From a virus: a DNA stretch of 46,242 nucleotides. Of the stretch, positions 32,735 through 40,876 are shown in pieces. A model generated the notes under the pieces. It was not told where the DNA came from. It ran no database searches and saw only the letters and a program-made list of their open reading frames with translations. A program made the position numbers and the translations under genes. The stretch lies in the IMG/VR virus record IMGVR_UViG_3300025585_001486, positions 1 to 46,242 of that record. One strand, given 5' to 3'. How positions within the stretch are numbered: position 1 is the first letter of the stretch; each line of letters opens with the position of its first letter.

Positions 32735-33271
32735 ATGGGCAGCACGGCACAATTCAAGAGCTTCGGGCCGTTCTTTCATTCCGGCGCCCTGGTCACGGCG
32801 CCGCATATCTATCACTATGTCGCGGGGCTCTCCACGGACAAGGACGCCTATGCCGACCGAGGGAAGCTGGCGACGGTCGCGCAACCGTTGGTCGGCGATG
32901 CCTCGGGCATTGCGTCGGCTTATTTCGACGGGCTGTACAAGATCGTCGTGAAAACCTCCGATGACGCGACCACGCTGTACACCTGGGATAATCTGGATCT
33001 GACGGAAGACGAGCACCGGCTGGAAGGCTCGTTGGTGTGGAATCCGGGGAACCTCGTTGATGGGGCTGGGGAAACGTCGAGCGGGATTACGGTCACGGGC
33101 GCCGCGTTCGGGGATTTTGTACTTGTAGCGGCGCCCTACGATCTCCAGGGCATCACGGTCACGGGCTACGTAAGCGCGTCGGATACCGTCAAGATCCGCG
33201 CACAGAACGAGACCGGCGGCGCGATTGACCTGGCATCAGGCACGTGGCTCGTGCGCGTCTTGCGTCAATAG
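32735..33271 (+). CDS. Second tail adhesin sharing the attachment domain
   Basis: 178 residues behind GGAGACCT. Residues 1-95 (FGPFFHSGALVTAPHIYHYV to GIASAYFDGLYKIVVKTSDD) are homologous to the N-terminus of the previous protein. The C-terminal ~80 residues are a different beta domain (GAAFGDFVLVAAPYDLQGIT, then SGTWLVRVLRQ). This suggests duplication of an attachment module with a swapped tip. It is the last virion gene, with a minus-strand operon converging six bases later. Confidence 0.75.
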   Translation: MGSTAQFKSFGPFFHSGALVTAPHIYHYVAGLSTDKDAYADRGKLATVAQPLVGDASGIASAYFDGLYKIVVKTSDDATTLYTWDNLDLTEDEHRLEGSLVWNPGNLVDGAGETSSGITVTGAAFGDFVLVAAPYDLQGITVTGYVSASDTVKIRAQNETGGAIDLASGTWLVRVLRQ

Positions 33272-33276
33272 TTATT

Positions 33277-33513
33277 CTAAAAAATCCCAAGGCTCGCGCG
33301 CAACTCAGATTCAAGGTCGGCAATATAGCTTTGGACCGCACCGATTGGGGACTCGCATTGTTTATACCTATCAGGGACGGACGCACGTAGAAGGTGCAGT
33401 TCGCGCAATGTTTGCCCCAACGAAGAAACCCATTCATCTTCGCACGCTGGACCTAATTCAACTTCAGCGGAGTGAATGTATTTCTCAATTTGCTCTTTCG
33501 TCGGCTCTTGCAT
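33277..33513 (-). CDS. Small helical protein, unknown
   Basis: 78 residues, mostly helical (EQIEKYIHSAEVELG; SSLGQTLRELHLLRA; YIADLESELRASLGIF), two cysteines. Weak ribosome site (GGAAG). It lies last in the minus-strand integrase block, and its lower-GC DNA differs from the neighbouring virion genes. No family recognised. Confidence 0.6.
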   Translation of the reverse strand: MQEPTKEQIEKYIHSAEVELGPACEDEWVSSLGQTLRELHLLRASVPDRYKQCESPIGAVQSYIADLESELRASLGIF

Positions 33514-33525
33514 TCACAACTTCCA

Positions 33526-33888
33526 TCAGTAACAGCTATAGTACGTCGTCGTCCCGATCTGATTGCCGATTATGGTCTGACAGGGCGGCACCACGGGAGC
33601 GCGACGCGGACGCGGCTGAAAGGGGCCGCTGCCACTGAGCGCCATTCCGAGGCCGAGCAGCGCCGCGTCGTCGTGCGACTCCTCGCGGACGGTCGCGCGA
33701 GTCCGCTGCGCTTGTTCGGCGTTCTGCCAGAATCCGACCTCACTCATACACAGCGACACGGCACAGAGCACGGTACGCCCGGCCACTTCCCCAGCATCAC
33801 CCCAAGCCGACTCGTGAGGCTGTAACGGGGCGCAGGCTGAGAGGATCAGGACGAGACACAGACTCCAGAATGCGCGGGCTCGTTGCAT
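33526..33888 (-). CDS. Lipoprotein downstream of integrase
   Basis: 120 residues; start at 33888 behind CAGGAGGTGTCCG. Signal MQRARAFWSLCLVLILSAC with lipobox LSAC and lipidated Cys at 19. The mature protein has a basic/Pro tail (PFQPRPRRAPVVPPC). Its first 92 bases overlap the 3' end of the integrase gene in another frame. Lipoprotein genes next to integrases are often lysogenic conversion or exclusion genes; here that is inference. Confidence 0.72.
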   Translation of the reverse strand: MQRARAFWSLCLVLILSACAPLQPHESAWGDAGEVAGRTVLCAVSLCMSEVGFWQNAEQAQRTRATVREESHDDAALLGLGMALSGSGPFQPRPRRAPVVPPCQTIIGNQIGTTTYYSCY

Positions 33889-34789
33889 CGGACACCTCCT
33901 GTTTGAAGGACCACACCCAATCGGCATACCCCTGCATGATCGGGGCCAAGAAATCGAAATTCAGGCGCGTGTAGATCGCGCACGGGCGGCTGTCGTAGTG
34001 ATTGAGGATCGCCTTTACCAGCATCTCGTCGGCCTTCACGTTCATATACACATAGCTGGCGAGGGTGCGGCGGAAATCCAAGAGCCAAATATCATCCATC
34101 TGCAAGTCATGGCGGAAGCCGGCCCAAATCTTCCGGGCCGACTCGGGCAACAGCGGCTTGCCATAGTTCCCCTGAAAGACGTACTCGGGCATGTGGCCGT
34201 GCGCCTTCCCGCAGCTGATCGCGGCGAACATCTGCAAGGCCAGGAGCGCCTGCTTCGGGAGCGGGATGATGTGCGTGCGGCCGTTCTTCGTGTTGAGTTT
34301 CGTCCACTTCCCCACGGTGAGGTCGAGATCGGTCCAGCGCATCGTACACAGTTCTTTGATCCGGCCAGGGACGAGGATCCGCAGCGTGAAGAAGGTGTAG
34401 TATTTCGGGTCGAGGAAATCGAAGTTCGAGACCAGCCGGCGCAGCTGCGTGAAGTCCATCAACACCTCGCGGCTCTTGCAGGCGTAGCGCTTGACTTTCT
34501 CAGCGGGGTTTACCCCGTCATAGAGCGGCGCATGGGCCACGGGGTCAATGGTGTTGCTGGCCCAGTAGTAGGCCTGGCGAATCAGACCGAGCACCTTGTT
34601 CGCGTGGGCCTTCGTCTCGCTGAGCGATTGCACCAGCAAGAGCACATCATAGCGGGTCACGGCAGCGGCGTCTTTGTCGCGCCATTCCGGCGTGTCGAAG
34701 AACTGGCGTTGAATCTGTGCGTACCCGCGTTGGGAGTGGCGGCCGGCCAAGGACGCAATGTACCGATCGAGCAGTGTTCCGAATGTCAT
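33797..34789 (-). CDS. int: Tyrosine recombinase (integrase)
   Basis: 330 residues; start behind CAGGAGGGTGCC. The N-terminal SAM-like domain covers ~1-100. Catalytic residues: R143 (LVPGRIKELC), K168 (NTKNGRTHIIPL), R240 (LDFRRTLAS), H264 (ILNHYDS) and nucleophile Y273 (AIYTRL). The box II histidine usually three residues before R240 is a leucine here (L237), an uncommon change. It would integrate and excise the phage genome at an att site. No attP core could be identified from one sequence. Divergent from the right arm. Confidence 0.88.
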   Translation of the reverse strand: MTFGTLLDRYIASLAGRHSQRGYAQIQRQFFDTPEWRDKDAAAVTRYDVLLLVQSLSETKAHANKVLGLIRQAYYWASNTIDPVAHAPLYDGVNPAEKVKRYACKSREVLMDFTQLRRLVSNFDFLDPKYYTFFTLRILVPGRIKELCTMRWTDLDLTVGKWTKLNTKNGRTHIIPLPKQALLALQMFAAISCGKAHGHMPEYVFQGNYGKPLLPESARKIWAGFRHDLQMDDIWLLDFRRTLASYVYMNVKADEMLVKAILNHYDSRPCAIYTRLNFDFLAPIMQGYADWVWSFKQEVSDATSPRILESVSRPDPLSLRPVTASRVGLG

Positions 34790-34818
34790 GGCACCCTCCT
34801 GAGTGGTGGGGCGTTATC

Positions 34819-34832
34819 GCACGGCGCCGTGC
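34819..34832. promoter_or_regulatory. 14-bp perfect palindrome upstream of integrase
   Basis: GCACGGCGCCGTGC is fully self-complementary and lies ~30 bp before the integrase start. It could be an operator, an RNA hairpin in the integrase leader, or part of attP. A further dyad GGTAT-N11-ATACC lies at 34876-34896. Confidence 0.4.
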
Positions 34833-34934
34833 ACGGGCGCAATTGGGGGAATCCCTAATCGGCTCTCCCTGATAAGGTATAGCACCCCATCATACCGAAT
34901 GCAAGGGGCACGAAAAATAAATTCGCACGCCCTC

Positions 34935-34970
34935 TTGACAGGTATCACGCCTTATAGTACAGGTATCGCA
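34935..34970 (+). promoter_or_regulatory. Promoter and repeated operator of the right arm
   Basis: A consensus -35 TTGACA lies at 34935-34940; the -10 is less clear (TATAGT is too close, TACAGG weak). GGTATC occurs at 34941-34946 and 34962-34967, 21 bp (two helical turns) apart, overlapping the promoter. This is the kind of spacing used by ribbon-helix-helix regulators, and the first gene encodes one, so autoregulation is likely. Confidence 0.5.
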
Positions 34971-34989
34971 CTTTACAGGAGGTGACGCG

Positions 34990-35190
34990 ATGCCCATGAA
35001 TCCGAAAACATCCCGCCAGGTCGCCGGCTATGTCCGGCCGGCGCTCAAGACCCGCATGCGGCGCGTGGCGAAAGCCAAGCCGCGCTATACGGTCAGCTGG
35101 CAAATCGAAACCGCCCTGGAGCGGATGATTGCCGAGTACGAGGCGCTGGCCGGGTTCCCGCCTAAACTGTCCGGCGACAAACTGCCGTAG
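34990..35190 (+). CDS. Ribbon-helix-helix DNA-binding protein
   Basis: 66 residues behind CAGGAGGTGACGCG. Strand RQVAGYVRP, helix LKTRMRRVAKAKP, turn, then helix SWQIETALERMIAEYEAL is the Arc/CopG-type ribbon-helix-helix order, with a basic N-terminal arm. Such dimers bind short repeats on one DNA face. It is the first right-arm gene, preceded by spaced GGTATC repeats, so it is the best candidate in this genome for the regulator of lysogeny or early genes. Confidence 0.72.
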   Translation: MPMNPKTSRQVAGYVRPALKTRMRRVAKAKPRYTVSWQIETALERMIAEYEALAGFPPKLSGDKLP

Positions 35191-35200
35191 GAGGTCTGTC

Positions 35201-35359
35201 ATGCACATTCTCACGATGGGGGTCCAGGTGGGCCTGTGGAGTGTCGCCGGGTATGTGGCCGTCCATATTTACGAAGATTGGAAACACCGGCGCAAGCAGC
35301 CCACGATTCAGACGTACAGCAATGCGATTACGGGAGGCAAGCGCCATGCCCAACGATGA
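35201..35359 (+). CDS. Small membrane protein
   Basis: 52 residues from 35201 behind AGGAGGTCTGTC. One membrane helix (GVQVGLWSVAGYVAVHIY) then a basic cytoplasmic tail (DWKHRRKQPTI). Overlaps the next gene. Function unknown. Confidence 0.65.
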   Translation: MHILTMGVQVGLWSVAGYVAVHIYEDWKHRRKQPTIQTYSNAITGGKRHAQR

Positions 35360-35522
35360 GCTGAGCACCTATTACCGCGATGTGGTCCTGCCGTGCCATG
35401 GGTTCAACCTCTGGAACTATCTGAGCAGTACCAGTCCGATGTACTGGGATTTCGCCAAGATCCGCGAAGCACTCGATCAGCTGGAAAACGATGTGAAAGC
35501 CCACACGGCGGTGCCCCAATGA
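35346..35522 (+). CDS. Small acidic protein
   Basis: 58 residues behind GGGAGGCAAGCGCC. Aromatic-rich middle (GFNLWNYLSSTSPMYWDF) followed by a helix (KIREALDQLENDVKAH). Coupled to both neighbours. Not recognised; early host-takeover peptides often look like this, but there is no direct evidence. Confidence 0.65.
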   Translation: MPNDELSTYYRDVVLPCHGFNLWNYLSSTSPMYWDFAKIREALDQLENDVKAHTAVPQ

Positions 35523-35626
35523 CCGCGCTGGAGTGGGGCGAAGTGGCCGTGACGGTCGCCATGCTGCTTGTGCTGATCATTGCCGCCTCGCAGTTGGTGG
35601 CGGACACCTGGAGGCATCGCCGATGA
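35519..35626 (+). CDS. 35-residue membrane peptide
   Basis: It overlaps the previous stop (ATGA) and the helicase start. One hydrophobic helix (VAVTVAMLLVLIIAASQLV) flanked by acidic N-terminus and basic tail (DTWRHRR). Accepted mainly because of perfect coupling. Confidence 0.58.
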   Translation: MTALEWGEVAVTVAMLLVLIIAASQLVADTWRHRR

Positions 35627-37272
35627 GCTGCCGGGTGTTTCTCCACGAAGACCGATTAGCGATCCAGGCCACGTTTCTCCATAAAGACGCCTGCAAGTCC
35701 GTCCCCGGCGCGCGCTGGGATAAGGGCTTCAAGTTGTGGACGTATCCCGCCACACCAGGCGCGGCGCGGGCCATTCACGAAGCCTTCCCGCCGGAGTCGG
35801 CCACCTGGGAGGAGTCGGCAGCGGCGCTGCTGATCGAAGCGGAGCGGATTGCCAGGGCCGCAGAGCATAAGACGGCGAACGATCTGCCGGCGATCCCCCT
35901 GACGAAAACGCAACCCTGGGCGCACCAGCTGCGCGGGTATCACTTCGCCATGCAGACGCCGGCCTGGATGCTGGCAATGGATATGGGCACCGGGAAAAGT
36001 AAGGTCACGGTGGACGTGATCGTGAATCAGGGCTGGCAGCGCGTCCTGATTCTCTGTCCGAAGTCCGTGGTGCAAGTGTGGCCGTTGGAGTTCGAGAAGC
36101 ACAGTGCGGTGCCGGTCGGGACGCTGGCACTCGATGAGGGCTCGATGATCCAGCGGACGAAGAAGATGACGGCGTTCCTTGATCTGCAAGCCGTGCGCGG
36201 GGTGCCGGCGATCGTCGTGGCGAACTACGACGCCGTGTGGCGCGGGCCGATCGATGAGGCCATCTTACGCACCAACTGGGACGCGGTGATCTGCGATGAG
36301 TCGCACCGGATCAAAGCGCCAGGCGGGAAGGCCGCCATGTTCTGCTCGCGGCTCGGCGATCGAGTGCCGAATCGCGGGTGCCTGACTGGGACGCCGTTGC
36401 CACATTCTCCGCTGGACGCCTACGCGCAATATCGGTTCCTCGACAAAGGGATTTTTGGCACGAGCTTCGTGAACTTCCGCGCACGGTACGCCGTCATGGG
36501 CGGCTTCAACGGGAAGCAAGTGCTGGAGTACCAGCAGCAAGAGGAGTTCCACGAGAAGTTTTACAGCATCGGCTATCGGGTGAAGTCGGAAGATGTGCAG
36601 CAACTCCCCGACGCCGTCGATGTGGTCCGGCCGGTCGTGCTCTCGGCCTATGCGCGCAGTCTCTATAACACCCTCAAGAAAGAGTTTGTGGTGGGCCTGG
36701 GCGACGGGACCGTGACAGCGGGGAACGCGCTGACGCGCCTCCTGCGCCTGCAACAGATTGGCTCAGGCTGGGCGCGACAGGATCGGAATGTTGAAACGGG
36801 TGAAGAAGGCGAGTTGGTCCAAGTGGATCAAGCCAAGCAGGACACGCTGGCCGACTTGCTGGAGGATTTGAACGATGTCGAACCTGTGGTTGTGTTCTGC
36901 CGATTCCATCACGATCTGGACGCAGTTCATACCGTGGCCTCCGCTCTTGGCCGTCAAAGTCTTGAGCTGTCTGGACGCCGCAACGAACTACGGGAATGGC
37001 AATCGGGAACGGCGCCGATTCTTGCGGTCCAGACGCAAAGCGGCGGCGTGGGCATCAACCTGGTCCGTGCACGTTACTGTGTGTTCTATAGCCTTGGGTT
37101 CTCACTCGGCGAGTACCTGCAAGCCCGGAAGCGCACCCACAGACCCGGACAAACGCAGAACGTGACCTACTTCCATCTGATTGCCACGAAGACGGTGGAT
37201 GAGGACGTCTATAAAGCCCTCGAATCCCGGCAGGACGTGGTGGAGGCGATCTTGGCACAGGTGTCGGCATGA
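35623..37272 (+). CDS. SF2/SNF2-type DNA helicase
   Basis: 549 residues, ATG at 35623 overlapping the upstream stop. Residues 10-45 carry a GARW...W module (ATFLHKDACKSVPGARWDKG) before the motor. Helicase motifs: Walker A MGTGKS 121-126, motif Ia ILCPKSVVQVW, motif II DESH 225-228, motif III TGTPLP 255-260, motif V-like QSGGVGINL, motif VI ARKRTHRPGQ 501-510. SNF2-like phage helicases act in replication initiation or recombination, moving on double-stranded or branched DNA. First large gene of the replication block. Confidence 0.9.
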   Translation: MSCRVFLHEDRLAIQATFLHKDACKSVPGARWDKGFKLWTYPATPGAARAIHEAFPPESATWEESAAALLIEAERIARAAEHKTANDLPAIPLTKTQPWAHQLRGYHFAMQTPAWMLAMDMGTGKSKVTVDVIVNQGWQRVLILCPKSVVQVWPLEFEKHSAVPVGTLALDEGSMIQRTKKMTAFLDLQAVRGVPAIVVANYDAVWRGPIDEAILRTNWDAVICDESHRIKAPGGKAAMFCSRLGDRVPNRGCLTGTPLPHSPLDAYAQYRFLDKGIFGTSFVNFRARYAVMGGFNGKQVLEYQQQEEFHEKFYSIGYRVKSEDVQQLPDAVDVVRPVVLSAYARSLYNTLKKEFVVGLGDGTVTAGNALTRLLRLQQIGSGWARQDRNVETGEEGELVQVDQAKQDTLADLLEDLNDVEPVVVFCRFHHDLDAVHTVASALGRQSLELSGRRNELREWQSGTAPILAVQTQSGGVGINLVRARYCVFYSLGFSLGEYLQARKRTHRPGQTQNVTYFHLIATKTVDEDVYKALESRQDVVEAILAQVSA

Positions 37273-37625
37273 ACGTCAGCGCGTTGCAGCTAGAGGATGA
37301 TCACCACGAAGACCCGATCCGTGAGCTGGGCCTGGCGCTGGCGGTGGTGGAGCAGGCGTTGCGGGACATTCAGAACGCCAAGCGGCGCGTGACGTACAAG
37401 AAAATGCGACCGAGTTACCTGACCGGCGATCAATGCGCGGCGGACGATGCGCGAGACTTTCTGCTCGTGCGCTTGTGGGAGGAGGACAATCATTGGGGGC
37501 AGGTGTTGCGCCTCTATGGGGTGCAGCGGTTCACGAAAGAGCGGTTGTGTCATGGGGTACGGCATTTGGAGACCACGAACGAACGGCGGCGAAATCACCG
37601 ATGGAATCAATCAAGGAGGGGATGA
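37269..37625 (+). CDS. Hypothetical replication-block protein
   Basis: 118 residues, overlapping the helicase stop by ATGA. Helical (LGLALAVVEQALRDIQNAKR), then CAADDARDFLLVRLWEEDN and a basic C-terminus (ETTNERRRNHRWNQSRRG) suited to nucleic acid contact. No family recognised. Confidence 0.7.
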   Translation: MNVSALQLEDDHHEDPIRELGLALAVVEQALRDIQNAKRRVTYKKMRPSYLTGDQCAADDARDFLLVRLWEEDNHWGQVLRLYGVQRFTKERLCHGVRHLETTNERRRNHRWNQSRRG

Positions 37626-38071
37626 TGGCAGCGACCACGGCGGATCTGGTGAATGAGTTTATCGAGCTGGATGAACAGCGGAAAGGAAAGGAAGGTGAGA
37701 TTGACAAACTGAAAGAGCGAATGGCGGAACTTGAACCGCAAATCATGGAGCGGTTTGAGAACGCCGGCATGCAGTCGATGAAGTCGAAGCATGGCACGGT
37801 GATTTATGTGCGTCGGGACCTGTGGGCCGGGGCGAAAGAGGGGGCGGACGTGCTGTTGCTCGAATCGCTCAAGTCGGTGGGGCTCGGGGATATGGTGAAA
37901 GAGAAGGTCAACACGCAGACCCTCTCGGCCTATATCCGCGAACAAGAGAAAGAGCACTTCGGGCAGAACATCTCGGCCAAGCCGAATGAAATCATTGACG
38001 TGCTGCCGGAGCCGTTACGAGCGGCGGTAGCGATTACCGAGAAGTTTTCACTCCGAACGAGAAAGGGATAA
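37625..38071 (+). CDS. Coiled-coil phage protein, possible recombination factor
   Basis: 148 residues. Two tandem ATGs (37622, 37625) follow AAGGAGGGG; the second has better spacing. N-terminal coiled coil (~8-45: LDEQRKGKEGEIDKLKERMA), then a mixed domain (KHGTVIYVRRDLWAGAKEGA; LLLESLKSVGLGDMVKEKVN; LPEPLRAAVAITEKFSLRTR). The pattern is common in phage replication/recombination clusters and recalls Gam-like coiled-coil proteins in layout only. Confidence 0.7.
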   Translation: MAATTADLVNEFIELDEQRKGKEGEIDKLKERMAELEPQIMERFENAGMQSMKSKHGTVIYVRRDLWAGAKEGADVLLLESLKSVGLGDMVKEKVNTQTLSAYIREQEKEHFGQNISAKPNEIIDVLPEPLRAAVAITEKFSLRTRKG

Positions 38072-38077
38072 ACGATC

Positions 38078-38536
38078 ATGGCGTGCAGGGCGAGTGGCAA
38101 TAAAAATCCTAATTGGCGAGGAGGGCGATTTGAAGACGTGAATGGTTATGTCCGCATCCGAATGGTTGACCATCAGAGGGCAAACAAGGAAGGGTATGTT
38201 TATGAGCACATTGCGATTGCCGAGAGAGCCATTGGTAAACCGTTGCCTGTGCAGGCGCAAGTCCACCATGTAAATTTCATCCCTAATGATAACCGGAATA
38301 GCAATCTGGTGATCTGTGAAAATGATGGCTACCACAAGCTGCTCCATCGGCGTACGGAGGCATACTTAGCGACAGGGAACCCTGAGTATCGGAAGTGCAA
38401 ACACTGCAAAAAATTCGATTCTCCTTCAGCGCTTTTTATTCCAGCTAGCGGGGACACCCCATACCATAACGCATGTGCTAATCAGCGAAACAGAAAAAGA
38501 TATGCAGCTAAACATCAAGGAGGGCAACGTGGCTAA
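38078..38536 (+). CDS. HNH homing endonuclease
   Basis: 152 residues. N-terminal GNKNPNWRGGRFED is a motif seen before HNH domains of phage homing enzymes. The HNH core is HHVNFIPNDNRNSNLVI (63-79) with YHKLLH (85-90). A C-terminal CKHCKKF and HNAC may form a zinc finger. The DNA is visibly more AT-rich than its neighbours, and the gene splits two replication genes, the mark of a free-standing mobile endonuclease. Its 3' end supplies or covers the ribosome site and start of the next gene. Confidence 0.86.
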   Translation: MACRASGNKNPNWRGGRFEDVNGYVRIRMVDHQRANKEGYVYEHIAIAERAIGKPLPVQAQVHHVNFIPNDNRNSNLVICENDGYHKLLHRRTEAYLATGNPEYRKCKHCKKFDSPSALFIPASGDTPYHNACANQRNRKRYAAKHQGGQRG

Positions 38537-39266
38537 GGACTTAACGACTAAAAGCACCCAGGAAATCATTGTCTCTCAATACAAAGCGTTGTCGGTGCCG
38601 GCGCAACAGCTGACCACGTTCCTCATTGAGAACATCGGGAGCCAGGGCTTGCGGCCGGCGGACCTGGACAAGATCAAGGTGCCGGCAGGCGGCGGCGCAG
38701 TGTGGGAAGTGCCGACGCTCAAGGGACCGGAGCCCGTGAAGGTGCTCGAAGGGATTGTGCTGCATTTCAAGGACGTGCGTGGCTACTGGTCGAGCAAGGA
38801 AAGCGGGAACAATCCGCCGGATTGCAGCTCGAACGACGGCATGGTGGGGATCGGGAAGCCGGGCGGCGATTGCCAGAAGTGTCCGCTCGCGCAGTTCGGC
38901 TCGGCGATCGATGACAAGGGGCAGCCGTCCAAGGGACAGGCGTGCAAATCGATGCGGATGCTCTTATTCCTCCGACAAGAGGACATGCTGCCGATGATCA
39001 TTAGTCTCCCGCCGACCTCGTTGCAGAACGCGAAGAAATACTTTCTGCGACTGGTAGCGAACGGCTTGCCCTATTACGGGGTCACGTCCCAGCTGCGGCT
39101 GGAGCAGGAAAAGAGCGGCGCTGGGAAAGTCTATAGCAAGGTCTCCCTGGCGATGGGCCGGCAGCTGGAGACGGACGAGCTGGAGAAGGTGCAGATGATC
39201 GGGAAGGCGATGCGCGAACTGTTTGCCCGGACGGTTGTGGATGCCACGGATGTCCGGCACGAATAG
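38529..39266 (+). CDS. Four-Cys zinc phage protein, possible ssDNA-binding
   Basis: 245 residues from GTG at 38529 (site AAGGAGGGCAAC); an ATG at 38502 is an alternative. Cysteines C99, C115, C118 and C139 (PPDCSS, GDCQKCPLAQFG, GQACKSMRM) form a zinc site inside an OB-like or beta-rich core. LLFLRQEDMLPMIISLPPTS and KKYFLRLVANGLPYYGV follow. This layout is frequent in phages next to primase/helicase genes, where single-strand DNA binding is suspected. Confidence 0.7.
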   Translation: MAKDLTTKSTQEIIVSQYKALSVPAQQLTTFLIENIGSQGLRPADLDKIKVPAGGGAVWEVPTLKGPEPVKVLEGIVLHFKDVRGYWSSKESGNNPPDCSSNDGMVGIGKPGGDCQKCPLAQFGSAIDDKGQPSKGQACKSMRMLLFLRQEDMLPMIISLPPTSLQNAKKYFLRLVANGLPYYGVTSQLRLEQEKSGAGKVYSKVSLAMGRQLETDELEKVQMIGKAMRELFARTVVDATDVRHE

Positions 39267-40872
39267 CGAGCTGCGCCAATTTCTCGACGCGCTCTGGCCG
39301 GACGGGCTGGATGGGCGGGCGCTCCTCTTCTGGGGGGCGCCGTCCAAACGGTCGGAATGGGTGCAGGCGATCACCGATGACACGGTGACGATGCTGGAGC
39401 AGTGGGCCGAGAAAGAGAATGTCTACGTCGGCTGTGCGCTCCGGAGGCAGGCCCTCGGAGCCACGCTGCGCGGAGACAAGGATGAGTGCGTGGCGATCCC
39501 TGGGCTCTGGCTCGACATTGACTACGGGGCCGACCATAAGAAGCCGAATCTCCCGCCGACGGAACAGGACGCACTGGCGCTGGTCGAAGGGATGGGGCTG
39601 CCGCCGACGGCGGTGATCCACAGTGGGCGGGGCTTGCAAGCCTGGTGGCTCTTTCGGGAACCGTGGACGTTTGAGGATTCACGAGAAGCGAGTTTTGCGG
39701 AGGATCTCACGAAGTTTTGGTGCCACACCCTGCGCGTCAAGGCCAAGGCGCACGGATGGGACGCCGATCAAGTCGGCGACCTCCCACGGGTGATGCGGCT
39801 GCCGGGCTTGTGGAACCGGAAGGGCGTCCCGAAGCGCACGAAGCTGCTGAGTCTGACCGACGCGCGATACAACCCTGATGAGTTCGAGCCCTATTTGATC
39901 CAGGGGAGCGAGCAAAGTCAGGAAGCCCCCTCCAATTTGACATGGACGTTTGAACTGAGTCCGACGGCCGAACCGCCGGCGGACAAGTTCATGCTGCTGA
40001 GTGAGATTGATCAAACGTTCAAGCTGGCCTGGCTGCATAGCCGGAAGGATCTGCAAGATCAGTCGGCGAGTTCCTACGATTTGAGCCTGGCGACGAGGGC
40101 GTTTGCCGCGAACTGGGCGCCGCAAGAGATCGTCAATCTGCTCATCGCCCATCGGCGGAAGCACAAAGAGGATCTGAAGCTCCGCAAGGACTATTACGAA
40201 CGGACGCTGACGAAGGCGATCAGCGGGAAGGATCAAGAAGCCCGGAAGCAACTGGTTGACGATCTGAAGGCAGGGAAGCCGCTCCCGGATCAGACCGAGA
40301 AGGATCCAGCGGAGCTGCTGGGCATTCTGAGTGGGATTCTCGAAGCCAAGATTACGAAGCTCCTGAAGTACCACGGCGAAGTGGGCATCTATGACATGGA
40401 ATTGAACGGGCAGACCGTGCGGATCGGCGGGATTGAGATGCTGACCACGCAACGGCTGTTCCGCAACAAAGTGGCCGATGCGGCGGGGATTTGGTTCCCC
40501 AGTCAGAAGCCGGCGCTGTGGGACAACACGGTGCGGCTGCTCTTGCAAGTGGTGGAGCATGTGGACGTCGGGCAAGAGGCGACGGCCAAGGGGGCGCTGG
40601 CAGGGATCCTGGAAGGCTACCTGCAAACCGTGGCGCCGGAAGATCGGGCGGACGAGGCGCTGATTCAGCATCAGCCGGCGCTGAAGGACGGGAAGCCCTG
40701 CTTTACGCTGACCGGGCTGCGCCTGCATCTCGTCGGGCAGTATCAGGAGAAAGTGACCACGCAAGCCCTGAGTGTGCAGCTGCGCGGGATGGGCTACCAG
40801 GGGCACAAGATTAACCTGCTGGATCGGAAGCGCAAGGCGCGGACGAGCCGGTTTGTGTGGGGGATGGCGTAA
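39250..40872 (+). CDS. Archaeo-eukaryotic-type primase (PrimPol-like)
   Basis: 540 residues; start at 39250 overlaps the previous gene, without a strong ribosome site (ATG at 39241 possible). Primase signatures in order: DxD in LWLDIDYG (D89, D91), the basic motif VIHSGRGLQAWWLF (122-135), and D177 in QVGDLPRVMRLPGLWNRKG. The C-terminal half (SYDLSLATRAFAANWAPQEI onward) is helical, with a final basic domain (KINLLDRKRKARTSRF). It would make primers, or act as a primase-polymerase. No separate DNA polymerase exists in the genome, so host polymerase must finish synthesis. Confidence 0.82.
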   Translation: MSGTNSELRQFLDALWPDGLDGRALLFWGAPSKRSEWVQAITDDTVTMLEQWAEKENVYVGCALRRQALGATLRGDKDECVAIPGLWLDIDYGADHKKPNLPPTEQDALALVEGMGLPPTAVIHSGRGLQAWWLFREPWTFEDSREASFAEDLTKFWCHTLRVKAKAHGWDADQVGDLPRVMRLPGLWNRKGVPKRTKLLSLTDARYNPDEFEPYLIQGSEQSQEAPSNLTWTFELSPTAEPPADKFMLLSEIDQTFKLAWLHSRKDLQDQSASSYDLSLATRAFAANWAPQEIVNLLIAHRRKHKEDLKLRKDYYERTLTKAISGKDQEARKQLVDDLKAGKPLPDQTEKDPAELLGILSGILEAKITKLLKYHGEVGIYDMELNGQTVRIGGIEMLTTQRLFRNKVADAAGIWFPSQKPALWDNTVRLLLQVVEHVDVGQEATAKGALAGILEGYLQTVAPEDRADEALIQHQPALKDGKPCFTLTGLRLHLVGQYQEKVTTQALSVQLRGMGYQGHKINLLDRKRKARTSRFVWGMA

Positions 40873-40876
40873 CGGG

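Noticed and set aside
9574-33271. Diversity-generating retroelement, as in the related phage BPP-1
   Set aside because: No reverse transcriptase gene or template/variable repeat pair was seen anywhere in the window.
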